Under the pieces are notes generated by a model. It saw only the letters and a list, made by a program, of their open reading frames with translations, had not been told where the DNA came from and did not search any database. Both the position numbers and the translations under genes were made by a program. Positions 47,904-59,900 of a DNA stretch of 64,000 nt are shown here, piece by piece. Position 1 is the first letter of the stretch, and each line of letters begins with the position of its first letter. This DNA is from Aurelia coerulea (Eukaryota > Cnidaria > Scyphozoa > Semaeostomeae > Ulmaridae). The DNA lies in contig CM076945.1 in NCBI GenBank assembly GCA_039566865.1, forward strand, positions 749,001-813,000, in the 5' to 3' direction.

Positions 47904-48504
47904 CGAAGTTTACAGTTGAAGGAGTGCATCAACAAACGAGGTCTTGTTTTTCTCGATGGCAGACCTAATAAGTACTTCATGTAAAATCATAACAATCCAA
48001 TTCAACAGCAAAGCCTCGTTATCGACAGTGGGCCCCCAAAATTGACAAAATCAGTTCTTTGGGCGAAGAAATGGGGCCAGAATTGGTTGCTATGGACGTT
48101 GCTAAGGAAATTTAGTCCAACTAGGGTAGTGTAATTAATAAATATGTCAGAAATACGATTCTACACGTTAAAAAGGACTGTAGCATCGAATTCCTCGATA
48201 ATTTTAGCACCTGAATCGATGATAAAAATTTTTTTGATAATTTTGAAAAAAATCCAAAAGTTTTACCCTGCGACCACGAAATTTTTTAACAGCAGGAGAA
48301 CAAAACGATATTTCTCGAAAAATGTATAAATATATTTTACATCAAGATGACGTCATCATACGTCATAACGAATCATATGATAAATGGGAACGAGGCTACA
48401 ATTGGTGTTTTGTTATTCCTTTCTGCTGAAGAAGAGTGGGAGTGGAAGTCAAAATTTCGAAGTGAGCTCAACGTAGGAGAAAGAAATATCACTGCCTTGC
48501 AAAT

Positions 48505-51500
48505 ATGTCTCACCAAACAACCGTAGTCCATACGTAAGTATATTCTTCAATCTTTCATCTACCATGTCCATTAATTGAAACAGTTAAAACCCAAAGCAAT
48601 GAGACTTAATTAAGCAAAAAGAAAGTGCTTTTATGGTTATGGGCCTAAAAAGTGAACTGCGCCGTCGGCATTGATCATAGCACACATCATGCCATTGTCG
48701 AAACGAATTACGAATAAATGCCGTTTGTTGCAAATGCAGATTGTCAGCCAATCACATAATGGAACGTTTGCCCAGTCTGAATGAGTCCTTCGTGAACTAG
48801 CGTTTACAAAATAAAGTCATCCAAATGGCATGGCATGCGGTTTCGAATCCTCGGCAACAAGAGAGAAGGGAAGAAGGAAGACTTTAATGAAACGAAACAG
48901 AAGTCGTCGTAATGAATATTGCCCCAGGGGTTGGGTACTTAGGATGTGTATGTTGAATATTTGGGTATGCGCCACTCACATTTAGGTGGGTTTTCGTATT
49001 TTTTCGTAAGAAACTGCTTATTATAAGAAACGGTAGGCTCAATTTTTCGAAAGTTATGAAGCAGCCTACCTGAATTTAGAAAGCTAAGCAACTTTTATAA
49101 GTTGCAGATTTAATTTTCCCATCGCACTCAAAAATGTTTTGACACGGTACAGTTATAGCAACTGTTTGAACAATATTTTGAATGTGAATTATGTTATTCG
49201 CAAGAAAATTTTTTTGAGCAAAATTGCCCAAAAATTTAAGAAATTGCCTACCAGCCCCGGACCTCAGTTTCTTATGAAAAAAAATGTGTACTTATTAGCA
49301 ATGTTAATGTTAGTAAATTGGGAGTGGAAACCGTTCACTTTGAGAAATTTGAAGTTGGAACCCCCATCCAACCGTAAGTCATTTTACCCCCTGCCCAAGA
49401 CTAGGGCATGCAGAGGCCTTTACAAATGGATCCTAGTTTCATACATTCTTAGTTGCTCAGTAGAGAAGGGAAACAGCGAAACAGTTTTTGCTGTTCATTA
49501 ATGACTCTAAGACATCCTCATAACTTTGCAATTTTACATTGTTTTCAGGGAAACGAAGCGAGCACCATATCCACAACAAGGTGAGTTATTTCAATGGTTA
49601 TTACGAGTCAATACATCACAATGTCATAGTTTCGTCTGACACTGGTCACAGGAAACCATCAAGACAAGATGTTTCCACCAATACACAAAAGAAGATTTTT
49701 TACTGCCCCAAGGATCTCTTCTTTTGGAAAAATTTGACAAGTTGCTGTAACCAATGTCAGATGAAATGTTAATCGATAAAAATTTAGCTATTGCACTAAG
49801 GAGTCTGGATCAAGCAAAAATTTTTTGCATCTTCATTTGAACTGTTTGATTGAGTGGTGTTGTAGCTTCTGTCACTGTTGTCCACATCAAAAACTGTGTC
49901 AGATTCCTACAAAATGTATAAACATATCATTTGATCCACACTTGTAGAATAGCTAAAAAGCCGGGGGATACTTGGTCTACGAACATACAGGCTGGTGCAG
50001 CTGGAAAATCTGAAAATCACCCTGTCGCAAAGTCAAATTCTTGAAAATGATACCCTGTTCTGGATCAAAATTTTCTTAACAATACAGGGGTGGCGCCAGG
50101 AATCTTCCGAGAGAGGGGCTGGAGCTTCCGACAGGGGGGCCAAAAATGGCTAGAAATTGCAGTTTTCATACGTCATTTTGCCAAATTTCCTCTGACAAGA
50201 ACCCAAAATGTCCTCCAACGGGGGGCTAGATGCTTCTGACGAGGGGGCTGTAGCCCCCTAGCCCTCCCCTGGCGCCACCCCTGTAACAATACCCTGTCCT
50301 TGGGTTTCTTCAAACTAAAGTGTGCACTGCCATGGAAATTTGTATGAAATCTATCAGAAAATGCGGAAATGTTGCCATCAAAGCGATTTAACTCACATTC
50401 ATGGAATGACAACGTTACGGAGTCATGAAAATTATGGACCCTGTCATGGAGCCAACATGATACAATGTCCCAGAGTCGGAGTAGGAATCCTGAAAGTGAT
50501 ACCCTGTTCAGTGGCATGTTCCTGTAGGGAAAAATATATGAGTACCCCCCCCCCCCCCAGGATTGTACCATTACTGGTTAGCATACACAGGTATCACTAA
50601 AGTATGTTTTGTACGCTGTCAAAAGCAATAATGGAAGATAAATTTTAAGTGAGATTTTATGTGAAACTGAAAACTCCTTGCAAATGGTGTCTTCCGACTG
50701 TGGTGTGGCAATTATCATGATATTAATTTTGCAAAATTCTTTAACACCATGATGATGATGATGTTGGCATGACGATGACGTTGATGATGCTCCTCTCCTT
50801 CCAGCTACTGCACCTCCATTGTCACAGTATGCACCACCAGGACAACCCCCTCCACATTATGGACCATACCCTGGACTTCCACCCCAACCAATGATGCCTC
50901 CTGCCTACAGTATTCCTGGACAAGCTGTTCCCCCACCCTCCCCTTATCCCCAAACAACACCATATGGCCAGGCAACACCATATCAGCCTCAAGGTTATTA
51001 TCCACCACCTAACCCTCCTTATCATGGGGCAGCACCACCCACAGCACACATGCCACCTCATGTACAAATTCATCATTATCATAATGAACACTATGGGCCA
51101 CCACACCATGGGCCACCACACCATGGGAATCATGGACATCATCGTCATGGCAGAAGTTTGATTGGAGATGTAGTGCATGCTGGGTTACATGGATTTCATG
51201 GTCACCATCATGGAGGAAAACACCATTAAGATGTTTAAAGGACGTTAGAGAGATCTATATTGACTCAAAGAGAAACAATTTTAATTTATCCCATATGTCA
51301 AATGCTATGGCAATGTAACCTGATGATAAATCCTTCTAAAAATTCAAAATATATCACTTCACAATTATTAACCAAGCTGCAGGGCAGCAAAAAATAATAT
51401 AATTATATCTTTTGAATAAATAAAAGCTTAAGTCGGTTTCAGAAGTCCGTGCACTTGGCTTTCATTTGGCTTGCATTTTTCCTGCTCCTTGCTCAGTATT

Positions 51501-53686
51501 TTGAACTAAGCCTATAAAGAGGAAAGAGGCTTCCACATGGGGTAAGATTGATGTCTCTATAATTTGGAATTAAAGATTGCTGAGGATTACAAGGGATAAA
51601 ACCCCCTGTACTGCACGTGAAACTCACATTTCTGTTAAAGGGGCTCCGTCGTCAAACAGTAAACAAATCTGTAAACTTGCACGTGTCGCCGATTATTTAT
51701 TGTTCATCCATTGTTCACTGCAGTTTGTTTGGTGGCTTCACCCAGGCCACCAAAAAGTAACCGTTAAAAATCCACTTATATCCGAGCAATCGTAGAAGCT
51801 ATGAATTTTTGGTTTGATCCCAAGTGAAGTACAATGATAAATGCCCAAACAGCAACTTCCATTTTGACAAAGAATATGAAAATCCTGTGTGATATCACCC
51901 TTCAAAAAATTGTAAAAATCATCGTTTTGTTTATATTTTGACGACGGAGCCCCTTTAAGATTCAAAATTCCAATCTTTGAGATCTTCCAATTGCTGTCCA
52001 ATATGTAATAATAGGCTTGCTTTGTGTAGTCCAATTGCCTAGACTTCTGAAACAGACCAGTTATATTTTTATAGATTGTATCAGTGTAAACATGTATGTT
52101 TGTATATCAAAGTCCACTTTGGAAAAGTGTAGCTGTTTATGTTAGAGGGTTTGATTTTTGATAAATAGATGGAAAGTGAAGATAAAATCTAAAGAGCTGA
52201 TTTCTTCTTTTTCAATGCTTACTGATAAGTCGAAAGCAATTTACGATATGAAGGATATTATAAGGTCTCAAAAGTATAAATTTAACAAATTTTTGAATAT
52301 CATATTCACAACAATTTTCTTTTGACTTTGGACCGAGTATAACACATGCGTTAGGTTGTCCATAGGAAACTACTATTGTTGTTCATGTCGACGATTCATA
52401 GGGCCCAACGGTAACGGTAACTGTAAACCTTAAGAATCCGTTTTCTGCCAAAATATATCAATTTACTGCTTTGGCCGTGGTATTGACGATGCAAAACTTT
52501 ATTAGCCGTTCTAATTGGGGTCTAATTGCCTAATCAACAATAAGTGTGCTGTTTAATTCTTGTCTTTTTGCGTTGGGAGCAAGGTCTACATTTGGTATGT
52601 ATATGAGATGATTTGCAGAGTCCAGTGTCGGATGGAAGAACTTGGCAAATTGTTGCGATCTATGCAGAAAATGTTAATGGGATTCAGGCAGCGTTGGACC
52701 AACGTGTTAGCTTACAAAGATATAAGAACCGGGGGCACTGGGGGGTACATGCCACCAAGATTTTGGAATTATATCGAAAAAGTGGCCTTTTTGTTTCAGG
52801 CTTGAGCATATCGAAAAGTGCCTGTTAAGTGTTGTGCCGCCAGATTTAAGATGATTCCTACGGCCCTGTTAGCTTGAATTGGATCTATTCGGAAAGAACG
52901 AATGCAATTTCCGCAACATATCTGAAAAGATTTGTATTGGCAAAATAGAGATCGAGATTTTAATGCTTATCCTACTTATAAAAGATGCATTTTGCAAGTG
53001 GACTTTCATGTTTGACTGTACTAGGAATTCGACTGCAACTGAACGATTTTCGGTCTTAAACTTGATTCTTTCTCATCGTAGCAACTGCACCACCAATGGC
53101 TGGAGGCCAAGCATATCCACAACAGCCACCTCCATACTCTGCACAACAATATCCAGCTCAAGGTTACCCACCAGCAGGATACCCTGGGGCACCACCACAA
53201 CAAGGCTACCCACAACAAGGTTACCCACAACAAGGTTACCCACCACAACAAGGCTACCCACAACAGGGCTACCCACCACAAGGCTACCCACCGCAAGGAT
53301 ACCCCCCACAAGGACATTACCCACCCCCTGGGGCACCAGGAGCCCCTGGAGCACCAGCAGCACCTCATTATCCTCAAGCTGGATACCCAACGGCTGGACA
53401 CCCACCAGGTGCTTACCCCAGGCAACCTGGGCCTGGAGTGTCAACACATACCACCATTGTCCAAACGCCTGGTGCACCTGGCAATGTAGTGAAGGTGAAG
53501 AAAGGAAAGAAAGGGAACAAAGGGAAGATTGCAGCAGGAGCAGCGGTAGGTGCTGTTGGAGGATTCGCCCTTGGGAGTATGCTCAGTGGTGGTGGACATC
53601 ATCATCATCATCATTTTGGAGGACATTGGAGCTCAGGAAGCAGCTCATCTAGCAGCAGCAGCGGAAGTTCAAGTGACAGCGATTGA
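48505..53686 (+). CDS. Pro/Gln/Tyr/His-rich (XYPPX-type) protein gene with two candidate terminal exons
   Basis: Exon 1 (48505-48533, MSHQTTVVH) and exon 2 (49549-49580, [10 protein letters not shown]) join in phase with exon 3a (50805-51229), giving about 160 residues. This isoform has [13 protein letters not shown], a P/Y/Q-rich middle, then a His-rich tail ([19 protein letters not shown]). A second exon, 3b (53082-53686), starts in the same phase with the same TAPP word. It would give a longer form: [10 protein letters not shown] repeats, a Gly/Ala glycine-zipper-like hydrophobic segment ([18 protein letters not shown]), six His, then a Ser run. Each terminal exon has its own AATAAA (51415; 53903). 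I found no separate first exons for 3b, so alternative terminal exons are likelier than two genes. Exact function unknown; such low-complexity repeats occur in membrane-associated and condensate-forming proteins. Confidence 0.7.
48996..49288. mobile_element. TAAGAAAC-family MITE, fourth copy
   Basis: It starts TCGTAAGAAACTGCTTATTA after an eroded end and finishes TTTCTTATGAAAAAAAATGTG|TA. It is closest to 26128-26502 (TAGGCTCAATTTTTC, TGCCTACC). It sits in intron 1 of the XYPPX-type gene. Confidence 0.6.
50085..50284. mobile_element. 200-bp hAT-type MITE with perfect 8-bp target duplication
   Basis: The ends CAGGGGTGGCGCCAGG and CCTGGCGCCACCCCTG are perfect inverted repeats. TAACAATA flanks the element exactly (50077-50084 and 50285-50292). 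CAGGGGTGGC-type ends with 8-bp duplications are the established signature of hAT transposons. The interior has GGGGGCTnnAGCnTCCGAC motifs and no ORF. It lies in intron 2 of the XYPPX-type gene. Confidence 0.9.
51415..51424 (+). promoter_or_regulatory. Polyadenylation signal after terminal exon 3a
   Basis: AATAAATAAA lies 186 bp after the TAA at 51227-51229, giving two overlapping AATAAA hexamers. Confidence 0.6.
51639..51954. mobile_element. 316-bp piggyBac-like MITE with TTAA target site
   Basis: The ends AGGGGCTCCGTCGTCAAA and TTTGACGACGGAGCCCCT are perfect inverted repeats, each bordered by TTAA (51635-51638 and 51955-51958). TTAA duplication is diagnostic of piggyBac-type integration. 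No ORF for a transposase. Confidence 0.88.
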
Positions 53687-53902
53687 TTTACTGAGCGATT
53701 TATCAGTGATCGGTGATGCATCAGTAATCATAGTCAATCAATACTAATCACAGACTACGTGGATGATGCATTGTGAACATAGTTTTTTCTATTTTCAGAT
53801 GAAGTAGTGACACATTATGCAAACTGTATTCGTATACTTTAGCAGCACTTGTTTAGATCATGTGAGGAACATTTTCATAATTATATGCATGTTATCAAAT
53901 TA

Positions 53903-53908
53903 AATAAA
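53903..53908 (+). promoter_or_regulatory. Polyadenylation signal after terminal exon 3b
   Basis: AATAAA lies 217 bp after the TGA at 53684-53686. Confidence 0.6.
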
Positions 53909-54179
53909 CGGGAGCTTCAGAGTTACTACTGAGCCTGTATGTTTGGCTTATTACTAAGAAATTTGGATGAATGCAGTGGACGACTTTACCTATTTAATTC
54001 TTTTTCATTACACAGCTGATAATTAAAAAAATTATTGTTGCATTTTGTTGTTAGCTTTCACTGTGCATTCTATGAACAAAAATTTAGACTATAATGACTA
54101 TGTCCGGGTAAAATATTATTTGCATATAGTTTTGCTGCATTTTATATTTCTATATATTTTCTACCTAGCATCCGAAGGT

Positions 54180-54434
54180 TTAAGCTTATCAAAGCGGTGT
54201 TCTGGCAGCATGCGTGCACTTTCTTTTGCAATATTGAAAACTGTATGCAGGGTTTATATGCTCCGGTCCTTTCTCTCCGATGTAACCACACCTCGTGATT
54301 CCTTTAGCCTGGAATTACATCTTGTTCACGACCCTTACTCTACACAGCAGGTTTAGCAGTACAGGACAAGGCGGGGACTCGAGCCTACCACCTTCACATT
54401 GGAAGTCATGCGTGCTACCACTGAACCATTCCTG
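54180..54434 (-). repeat. tRNA-Gly-like SINE / tRNA pseudogene
   Basis: Read on the minus strand from 54434, GCAGGAATGGTTCAGTGGTA has a good A box (TGGTTCAGTGGTAG). Then come CTTCC around a TCC anticodon position, and GGCTCGAGTCC as a B box, over about 73 nt. Acceptor-stem pairing is imperfect and the sequence runs on into unrelated DNA, as in a tRNA-derived SINE. The extent beyond 54362 is a guess. Confidence 0.55.
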
Positions 54435-55180
54435 CTCGATAAGTATTTTCAGTGTTTCCTTTGAGTTTGGCCGCTGATATGTATTTATGCACACTTAACG
54501 TAAGGATAGAATTTTTAAATACATTCTACAATTGGTTTATCCATGGAACTTCCTTATAGTGTGTAAATAAATAAATACAGTAGAGGAAAAACGGTACAAT
54601 CTTCAAGAAAATTATAGTCTAGAAGGTCCCTTGAAAATCAGCTTTAATGAAGGTCTATTGTTTGGCGGCAAGCAGTAACTTGTAGCCTCCCTGGTTCACG
54701 ATTGAGCAATTTGATGACGTCACAACCGGAAACAGTATGTTCTGAAACCAAAGACGTTTTAAAACCAATTCATCGACAGTAAGATAGAGAAGCAAAATAC
54801 CAGTTCCTGAAACTCAACATTTTTATACTTCAAAATTAAACTTACAGTGTCACAAGCATGCTATTATGTACCAATAACCATAAGAAAGAAAGTGCCTACG
54901 ATTTTACACATTTTCACAACTTATCCCCCATTTCCACCGACTCAACTAGACAAAAAAATAAAACGAGCCCGATCTGAGCTCGTGTTTCTATTGAGGGGAA
55001 AATACGGATATCCAAAACGCACCATTTAGTAGAAACACCAGAACTTGTTATTGTCAAACACGCAGAAGAAGCGACAACGTTTTTGCGAGATTTTAGCCCA
55101 AAATTTATTTGTTCAATGGCAATTTGATCCTCTGAAACACAATAAGTTTCCAACGAATTTTGCTTTCACCCTGTGGAGAT

Positions 55181-55531
55181 GGGGCCTCGTTGTAAGCTAA
55201 GTTTCCATTACTCCATTCTCGAATGTCTTCGTTTTCAATTCAGTCTGTTTTCAGATGATTTTGAACCATTTCCATCATTCTGTTTTGCGCTAAAATGGCA
55301 TGGTACGAAAACGGAGGTATTTCTATTACTCTGTTTTCATTTTCGGACCAAAGGTTTGCTTTGTTTTTGGCACCAAGTCGGTTGTTATTGTTGCAGCGTT
55401 TTAGAATCATCTCACTTTGAACAGCGTTTCCAAATGCCTCCATTTGCGATTGTTTTAAATGGAAACAGACCCAACTGGATACATTCCGCTCTGTTTCATA
55501 CGAAAATGGAGTAAAGGAAACGGGGCCTTTT
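55181..55531. mobile_element. About 350-bp TIR element (GGGGCC..CGTTTCC)
   Basis: The left part GGGGCCTCGTTG, GTTTCCATTACTCCATTCTC is matched inversely by GAAAATGGAGTAAAGGAAAC followed by GGGGCC near 55520. Diverged copies of GTTTCCAnTnC and GAAACAG recur inside. The right end overlaps a possible minus-strand AATAAA (about 55530-55535) for TIMM9. Confidence 0.55.
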
Positions 55532-55670
55532 TATTTGGCCGTCAAGTGGCTTATAACTACAGCCAATATTTCCCACAATTGTCAACCAAATTACTCTCTG
55601 TCACCAACTTCTTTTCAGCAACTTCAGTTTGCAGATTAATGACTTCTTTTTTCTGACAAATAGATACTGG

Positions 55671-56350
55671 CTATTTTTGCATCAGAGCAGTTTGATTGAC
55701 TTCATGAATTTCTTGAAATCGAATTCCTATTCGTTGAGACACTTTTAGGAACTTTTCTGTACAATTCATTGCACATGTGTTCTGCAAAAAAATATGATAG
55801 ATGATATTGAGACCACTAAGAAGCAATCGGTCAAAAATAATATCTGTTATGGGTAAATCACAAAAATTTATGTTGAACGACTAAACTTTTGAAGAGATGT
55901 AACAGGGGGTGTGGGGAGGGGGTACATAACATGTTGAGGGTACAGTACTGTATGTGCTGCCAATATGGTGGGTTTTGGTCCCAAATTCTCTAAATAAGGG
56001 TCCTCGCCATAAAAAGCCATCCACTAATTTACTAAATTTACAAAAGTCCTGGAATAAAGTTAAGGCTTTCTGCTGAAGATAATTTAAGTCACAAGTCTTC
56101 AAAATCGGTGCAGTGTGATTTACTGTTGCCTGTGGTGAGAAGTGGATGGTTTTTTCCCGGTTTTTTGGGGCACCTGGTATCAACAGCAACATTTTGCTCT
56201 AATAATTTTTGTATTCTGATAAAAGCAAGACTTTCAAGCAAATATTTTTCTTACCTCAGGACCTGATATTGTTCTGCTTGTGAAGTCATGAACACAGTCG
56301 ATGAAACATTGCTCTGCCAATTTATTGTATGTTGATAAGAAAGCTCTTAT
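55671..56350 (-). CDS. TIMM9: Mitochondrial import inner membrane translocase subunit Tim9 (first exon not found)
   Basis: Tim9 is a small intermembrane-space chaperone that, with Tim10, escorts hydrophobic carrier proteins to the TIM22 complex. Two exons are clear: 56350-56255 (32 codons, phase 0, FLSTYNKLAEQCFIDCV) and 55781-55671 (36 codons plus TAG, TCAMNCTEKFLKVSQRIGIRF). Both CX3C motifs of the twin-Cys signature are present (CFIDC and CAMNC), 15 residues apart as in the family. Consensus splice sites flank them (ttctag|, |gtaaga, ttgcag|). The short initiating exon, expected to supply about 5-15 residues, should lie between 56351 and the DNAJC17 start but I could not identify it. TIMM9 is divergent to DNAJC17, so the two probably share a promoter region. 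Confidence 0.9.
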
Positions 56351-56931
56351 CTAGAAAGGGAATAAAATGTCATTTTTATAACATATGGTTTTAAAATAGC
56401 TCCTTGTTTAGCACAGGGACCCCAGGAAAATATATCAACCCCACCCAATGAAAGACAGACCCTACTCTCTAGGGGCTCTCTAGCCTCTCAACAAAATCCT
56501 CAACCCCAAAGTTGTTTCTTTTTTCAAGTATTCAGCATCATTAAATTGATTTGTTTCCTTCTCTCTTATCTTTGATTGACAACAACAAGATAAAATAAAG
56601 AGAGCTTTGGATCAACACGAGTTCTTTTCTCCTTTAGATAGATAGGCCTAGTGATTTGTTTGGTTGGGCTGGGCATCATATGGATGGTTTCGCAATTATT
56701 CTTGATGCAAGCTAGCCTCTTTATTCTTTTACCTGGCCACCCTCCATTTGACTTCCTGGAATTTGCGCAACACTCATTTTGCTATCGTATTTCAACTTCT
56801 TATTCTTTCTTTTGCTCTGTCACCTTTGCCTTCTGTTGTTCTGTACAAGAGTTCTACACGGGGAGCTGCAGCTCTTTTTAAACAGCCTCAGTTTTATTTA
56901 TTTTTGTTATGATCGAGGCTGCATTTTAAAG
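56351..56931. promoter_or_regulatory. Probable bidirectional promoter region of TIMM9 and DNAJC17
   Basis: This 581-bp stretch separates the first recognised TIMM9 exon (minus) from the DNAJC17 start codon (plus). It must hold the missing TIMM9 first exon and both transcription starts unless the latter lie inside DNAJC17. No TATA box stands out. Open frames here (56651-56881 plus) look like chance. Confidence 0.45.
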
Positions 56932-59900
56932 ATGGCTGCGTCAACAGGGCAGCCAAACTACTATGAAATTTTAGGCGTCACGAGAGAAAATACAGTAAAA
57001 GAGGTAAGATCCGAATTGTATAGTATTCAGAATTATTTCTTTGCCATACTCGAACACAAAGCTACAAAAAAGAGCAAGTATTGTGACACGAAAATGAAAA
57101 TTGTGCTAGGGTTTGAAAAATTTAGGCCACCCTCTCCTCTGACTCTGTCTCTAGTCTAGGCCGACAACTGTAATCCACGGGTCAGCAGGTCATTTTACAG
57201 CCGACAAGGTCATGATGTGGCAGCTTAACAAAATAATATCCCGTTTAATATCAAAATACACAAACTAGTATTTAGTATATCCCCCCTGTAATTATAGCCT
57301 GCGTGCGTGCAGGCTCGACTCCTCCTTTGACAAAGGAAAAGTAGAGTCTGGGCAACAACGAAACAAAGCTCGAACTGCCTCGCTTGGATCATCGGTGGTA
57401 ATTAATTTTGATTGTTTATTGATTGTGTATGATCCAATCAAATCCATCTGGCAACTTTCTGCCAGATTGGTTTGATTGTAGTTTCTATTGTTGATTGTTC
57501 ACTGCCTTTCTGCATACAAATTTCGAATCGCGCGGTGCGAAAAAAAAGCAATGAACAAACCTCGCAGACTTTAAAATAGCCAAGAGTCTGCTCGTGTCAA
57601 ATTGTCTGAATTGCAGTTTCTTGTACTTGTGTTTTGACGCTGACGTAGAACAACTGTAGAACAGCCTTTCTCACTTCAAGCTTGCTCGCCGTCACAATCA
57701 ACCAAAACTTCGATGTAAACGAAGAAACTGCAGCACTGCAAGGCCAGGCAGGACCGGACGAGCCCGGCTGAGTCGTACAACTCACATCACAGTTTATTCT
57801 ATTTGTCAAGGCCACAGCCTTCGTCCCTTGAAGTGAAACAACTCGAAATTTGCCTTGTTGGCAAGACGCAACAAAACCGATATTTGAATGTAAGAAATTC
57901 ATAAATAGTAAGGGCAGTGTTTCTCCAAAACAGCTATTGTAAATTCAAATTACAAAAGTGAATGTCGTTTATGGACGGCAAGAACATTTCAATGGGGATT
58001 AATGTACTAGGCCTCTCAATGAAAAGGGCGTAATGTTATCACTGCTGACTTTGAATACCAAATTATGCCATCAGCATTTACTTTCACATGCTTGATAAAT
58101 TCAGTTTATATTTCATCATAATAGGCTTCCTTCAGGCAAGAGCGTCGAAGCAAATTTATTTCAGTTTTATCAGGAAAATTATGTTCAAGCAACAAGCAAT
58201 TAACAATCTTGGATCTCGTGGGATTTCCTGCGGTTTTATTCACGTATTTATGCATTCAATAGGTATCACGCGCTATGAAGCGGCTCACATCTGCTTTGCC
58301 GCGCGTCGAGAATATCAGACAGAGGCTACCAGTTTTGCAGCGTCAGCGTAGTAGCTTTGCTTTGTTGTTGCGCAGACTCTACTTTTCCTTTGAGGAGGAG
58401 TTGAGGCTGCACGCAGGCTACTGTAATTAAAGGTTTGCCAACAAATTCCAAATAACCTTGAGGTCAACTCAAATCATGGATCAACTCAAAATGGATGACA
58501 GTATGCTATTGCTGCGCATGCTCCATCAAGGACACCACCATCCGCCAAAGACTTACTTCAATTTCTTTTGTTCACTAGTTTTTCTACTGTTTAGAGTGAG
58601 TTTGTCCGCCAAAGATTTTTGGTCTTTTCCAGACTGCAGAGTACGGCAAGTGCACACCCGAGATTTTTTTCCAGAAATCTCACTGCACACCTTAGAAAGG
58701 GTGTGGCACACTGTAATTTGGGTGTGGCTCTATTGTTTGGTGCTTTTATTGTGCCACACTGACGATTGAAGAGCTTCCGATGAAAACTACAACAGAAATT
58801 TGGGAATTTCTGATTTATTTGTAGACTTACTACAATTGTTGTATTTATCACTGTTGGCAGTCTCATTCATGGTCACATTTTGATAATTGGCATCTTGTAT
58901 TCATTGTGATAAGTCATGAAATTCCGTCGCGTGGAATCAAATTTTTCGGGATTTTAGGCCCAATTGGTATATGTTTTACACGTTAATTTTTGTCTTTTTT
59001 AGACTTTCTTACAAATACAAATTCAGAATTCATATGCACACTTGAAGTGCACACTTAAATTAAAGTGCACACTTGCACACCCGATATTTTGCCCTTGTAC
59101 ACCCGAGATCTCGTTGGAAACTGCCTTACTCTGCAATCCAGCGTCTTTTCTGGTATCTCTTTCCGTGATTATTAATGAATGCAATGATTATGAAAATACT
59201 CTTTTTGATTGCAGATTACCAAAGCTTTCAGAAAAAAGGCTCTTATCGTCCATCCAGATAAAAATCCAGATAATCCAAAAGCAGGTTGGAACCAATTAAT
59301 ACATTATTACTGACAAATAGTTACCTTATCATATACTGGGTGCACCAAAATAGTCTTTATAGACAGGCCATGATAAATTGTATACTGAGCCAGCCCCGAA
59401 GACCAACGATTGGAACCTTGGTAGAAAATCCCAAACAAGTCATTTTTTGAATTTCTTTGACTTGAAGCAGCCTAAATCAATCCGAAAACAATTATCAAAT
59501 GTTCCGAAGACCCTTTTTGGTGCACCTGTTCACCAGGTATTTCAGAGCACATTATTATGCATTCCAGATGAACAGAATTAGCAAGAAATTCAATAATGAC
59601 TTGTGCCAGCATTTTAATCTTGAAAGTAATTCTGGATTTTCTTCTTGCAGCTGAGCTTTTCCATGAGTTATCAGAAGCCTTGAAGATTCTTACAGACCCC
59701 AAAGCAAAGGTTTGTTTGTATTTTGAACAATTCAAACATTTGCAACATACTTCCTGTTTATTCTACTTCTCCATATCGTCATCTGATTGATTCGCTATCT
59801 TTGATCCCAATTTTAGGCTGCCTTTGATGCTGTCTTGAAGGCTAAAGAACTAGCTAAATTAAGGACACAAGCACTTGATGCTAAAAGAAAGAAATTAAAG

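Noticed and set aside
54362..54434. Functional tRNA-Gly
   Set aside because: A and B boxes are present but stem pairing is imperfect and the copy is embedded in longer repeat-like sequence; SINE or pseudogene is likelier.
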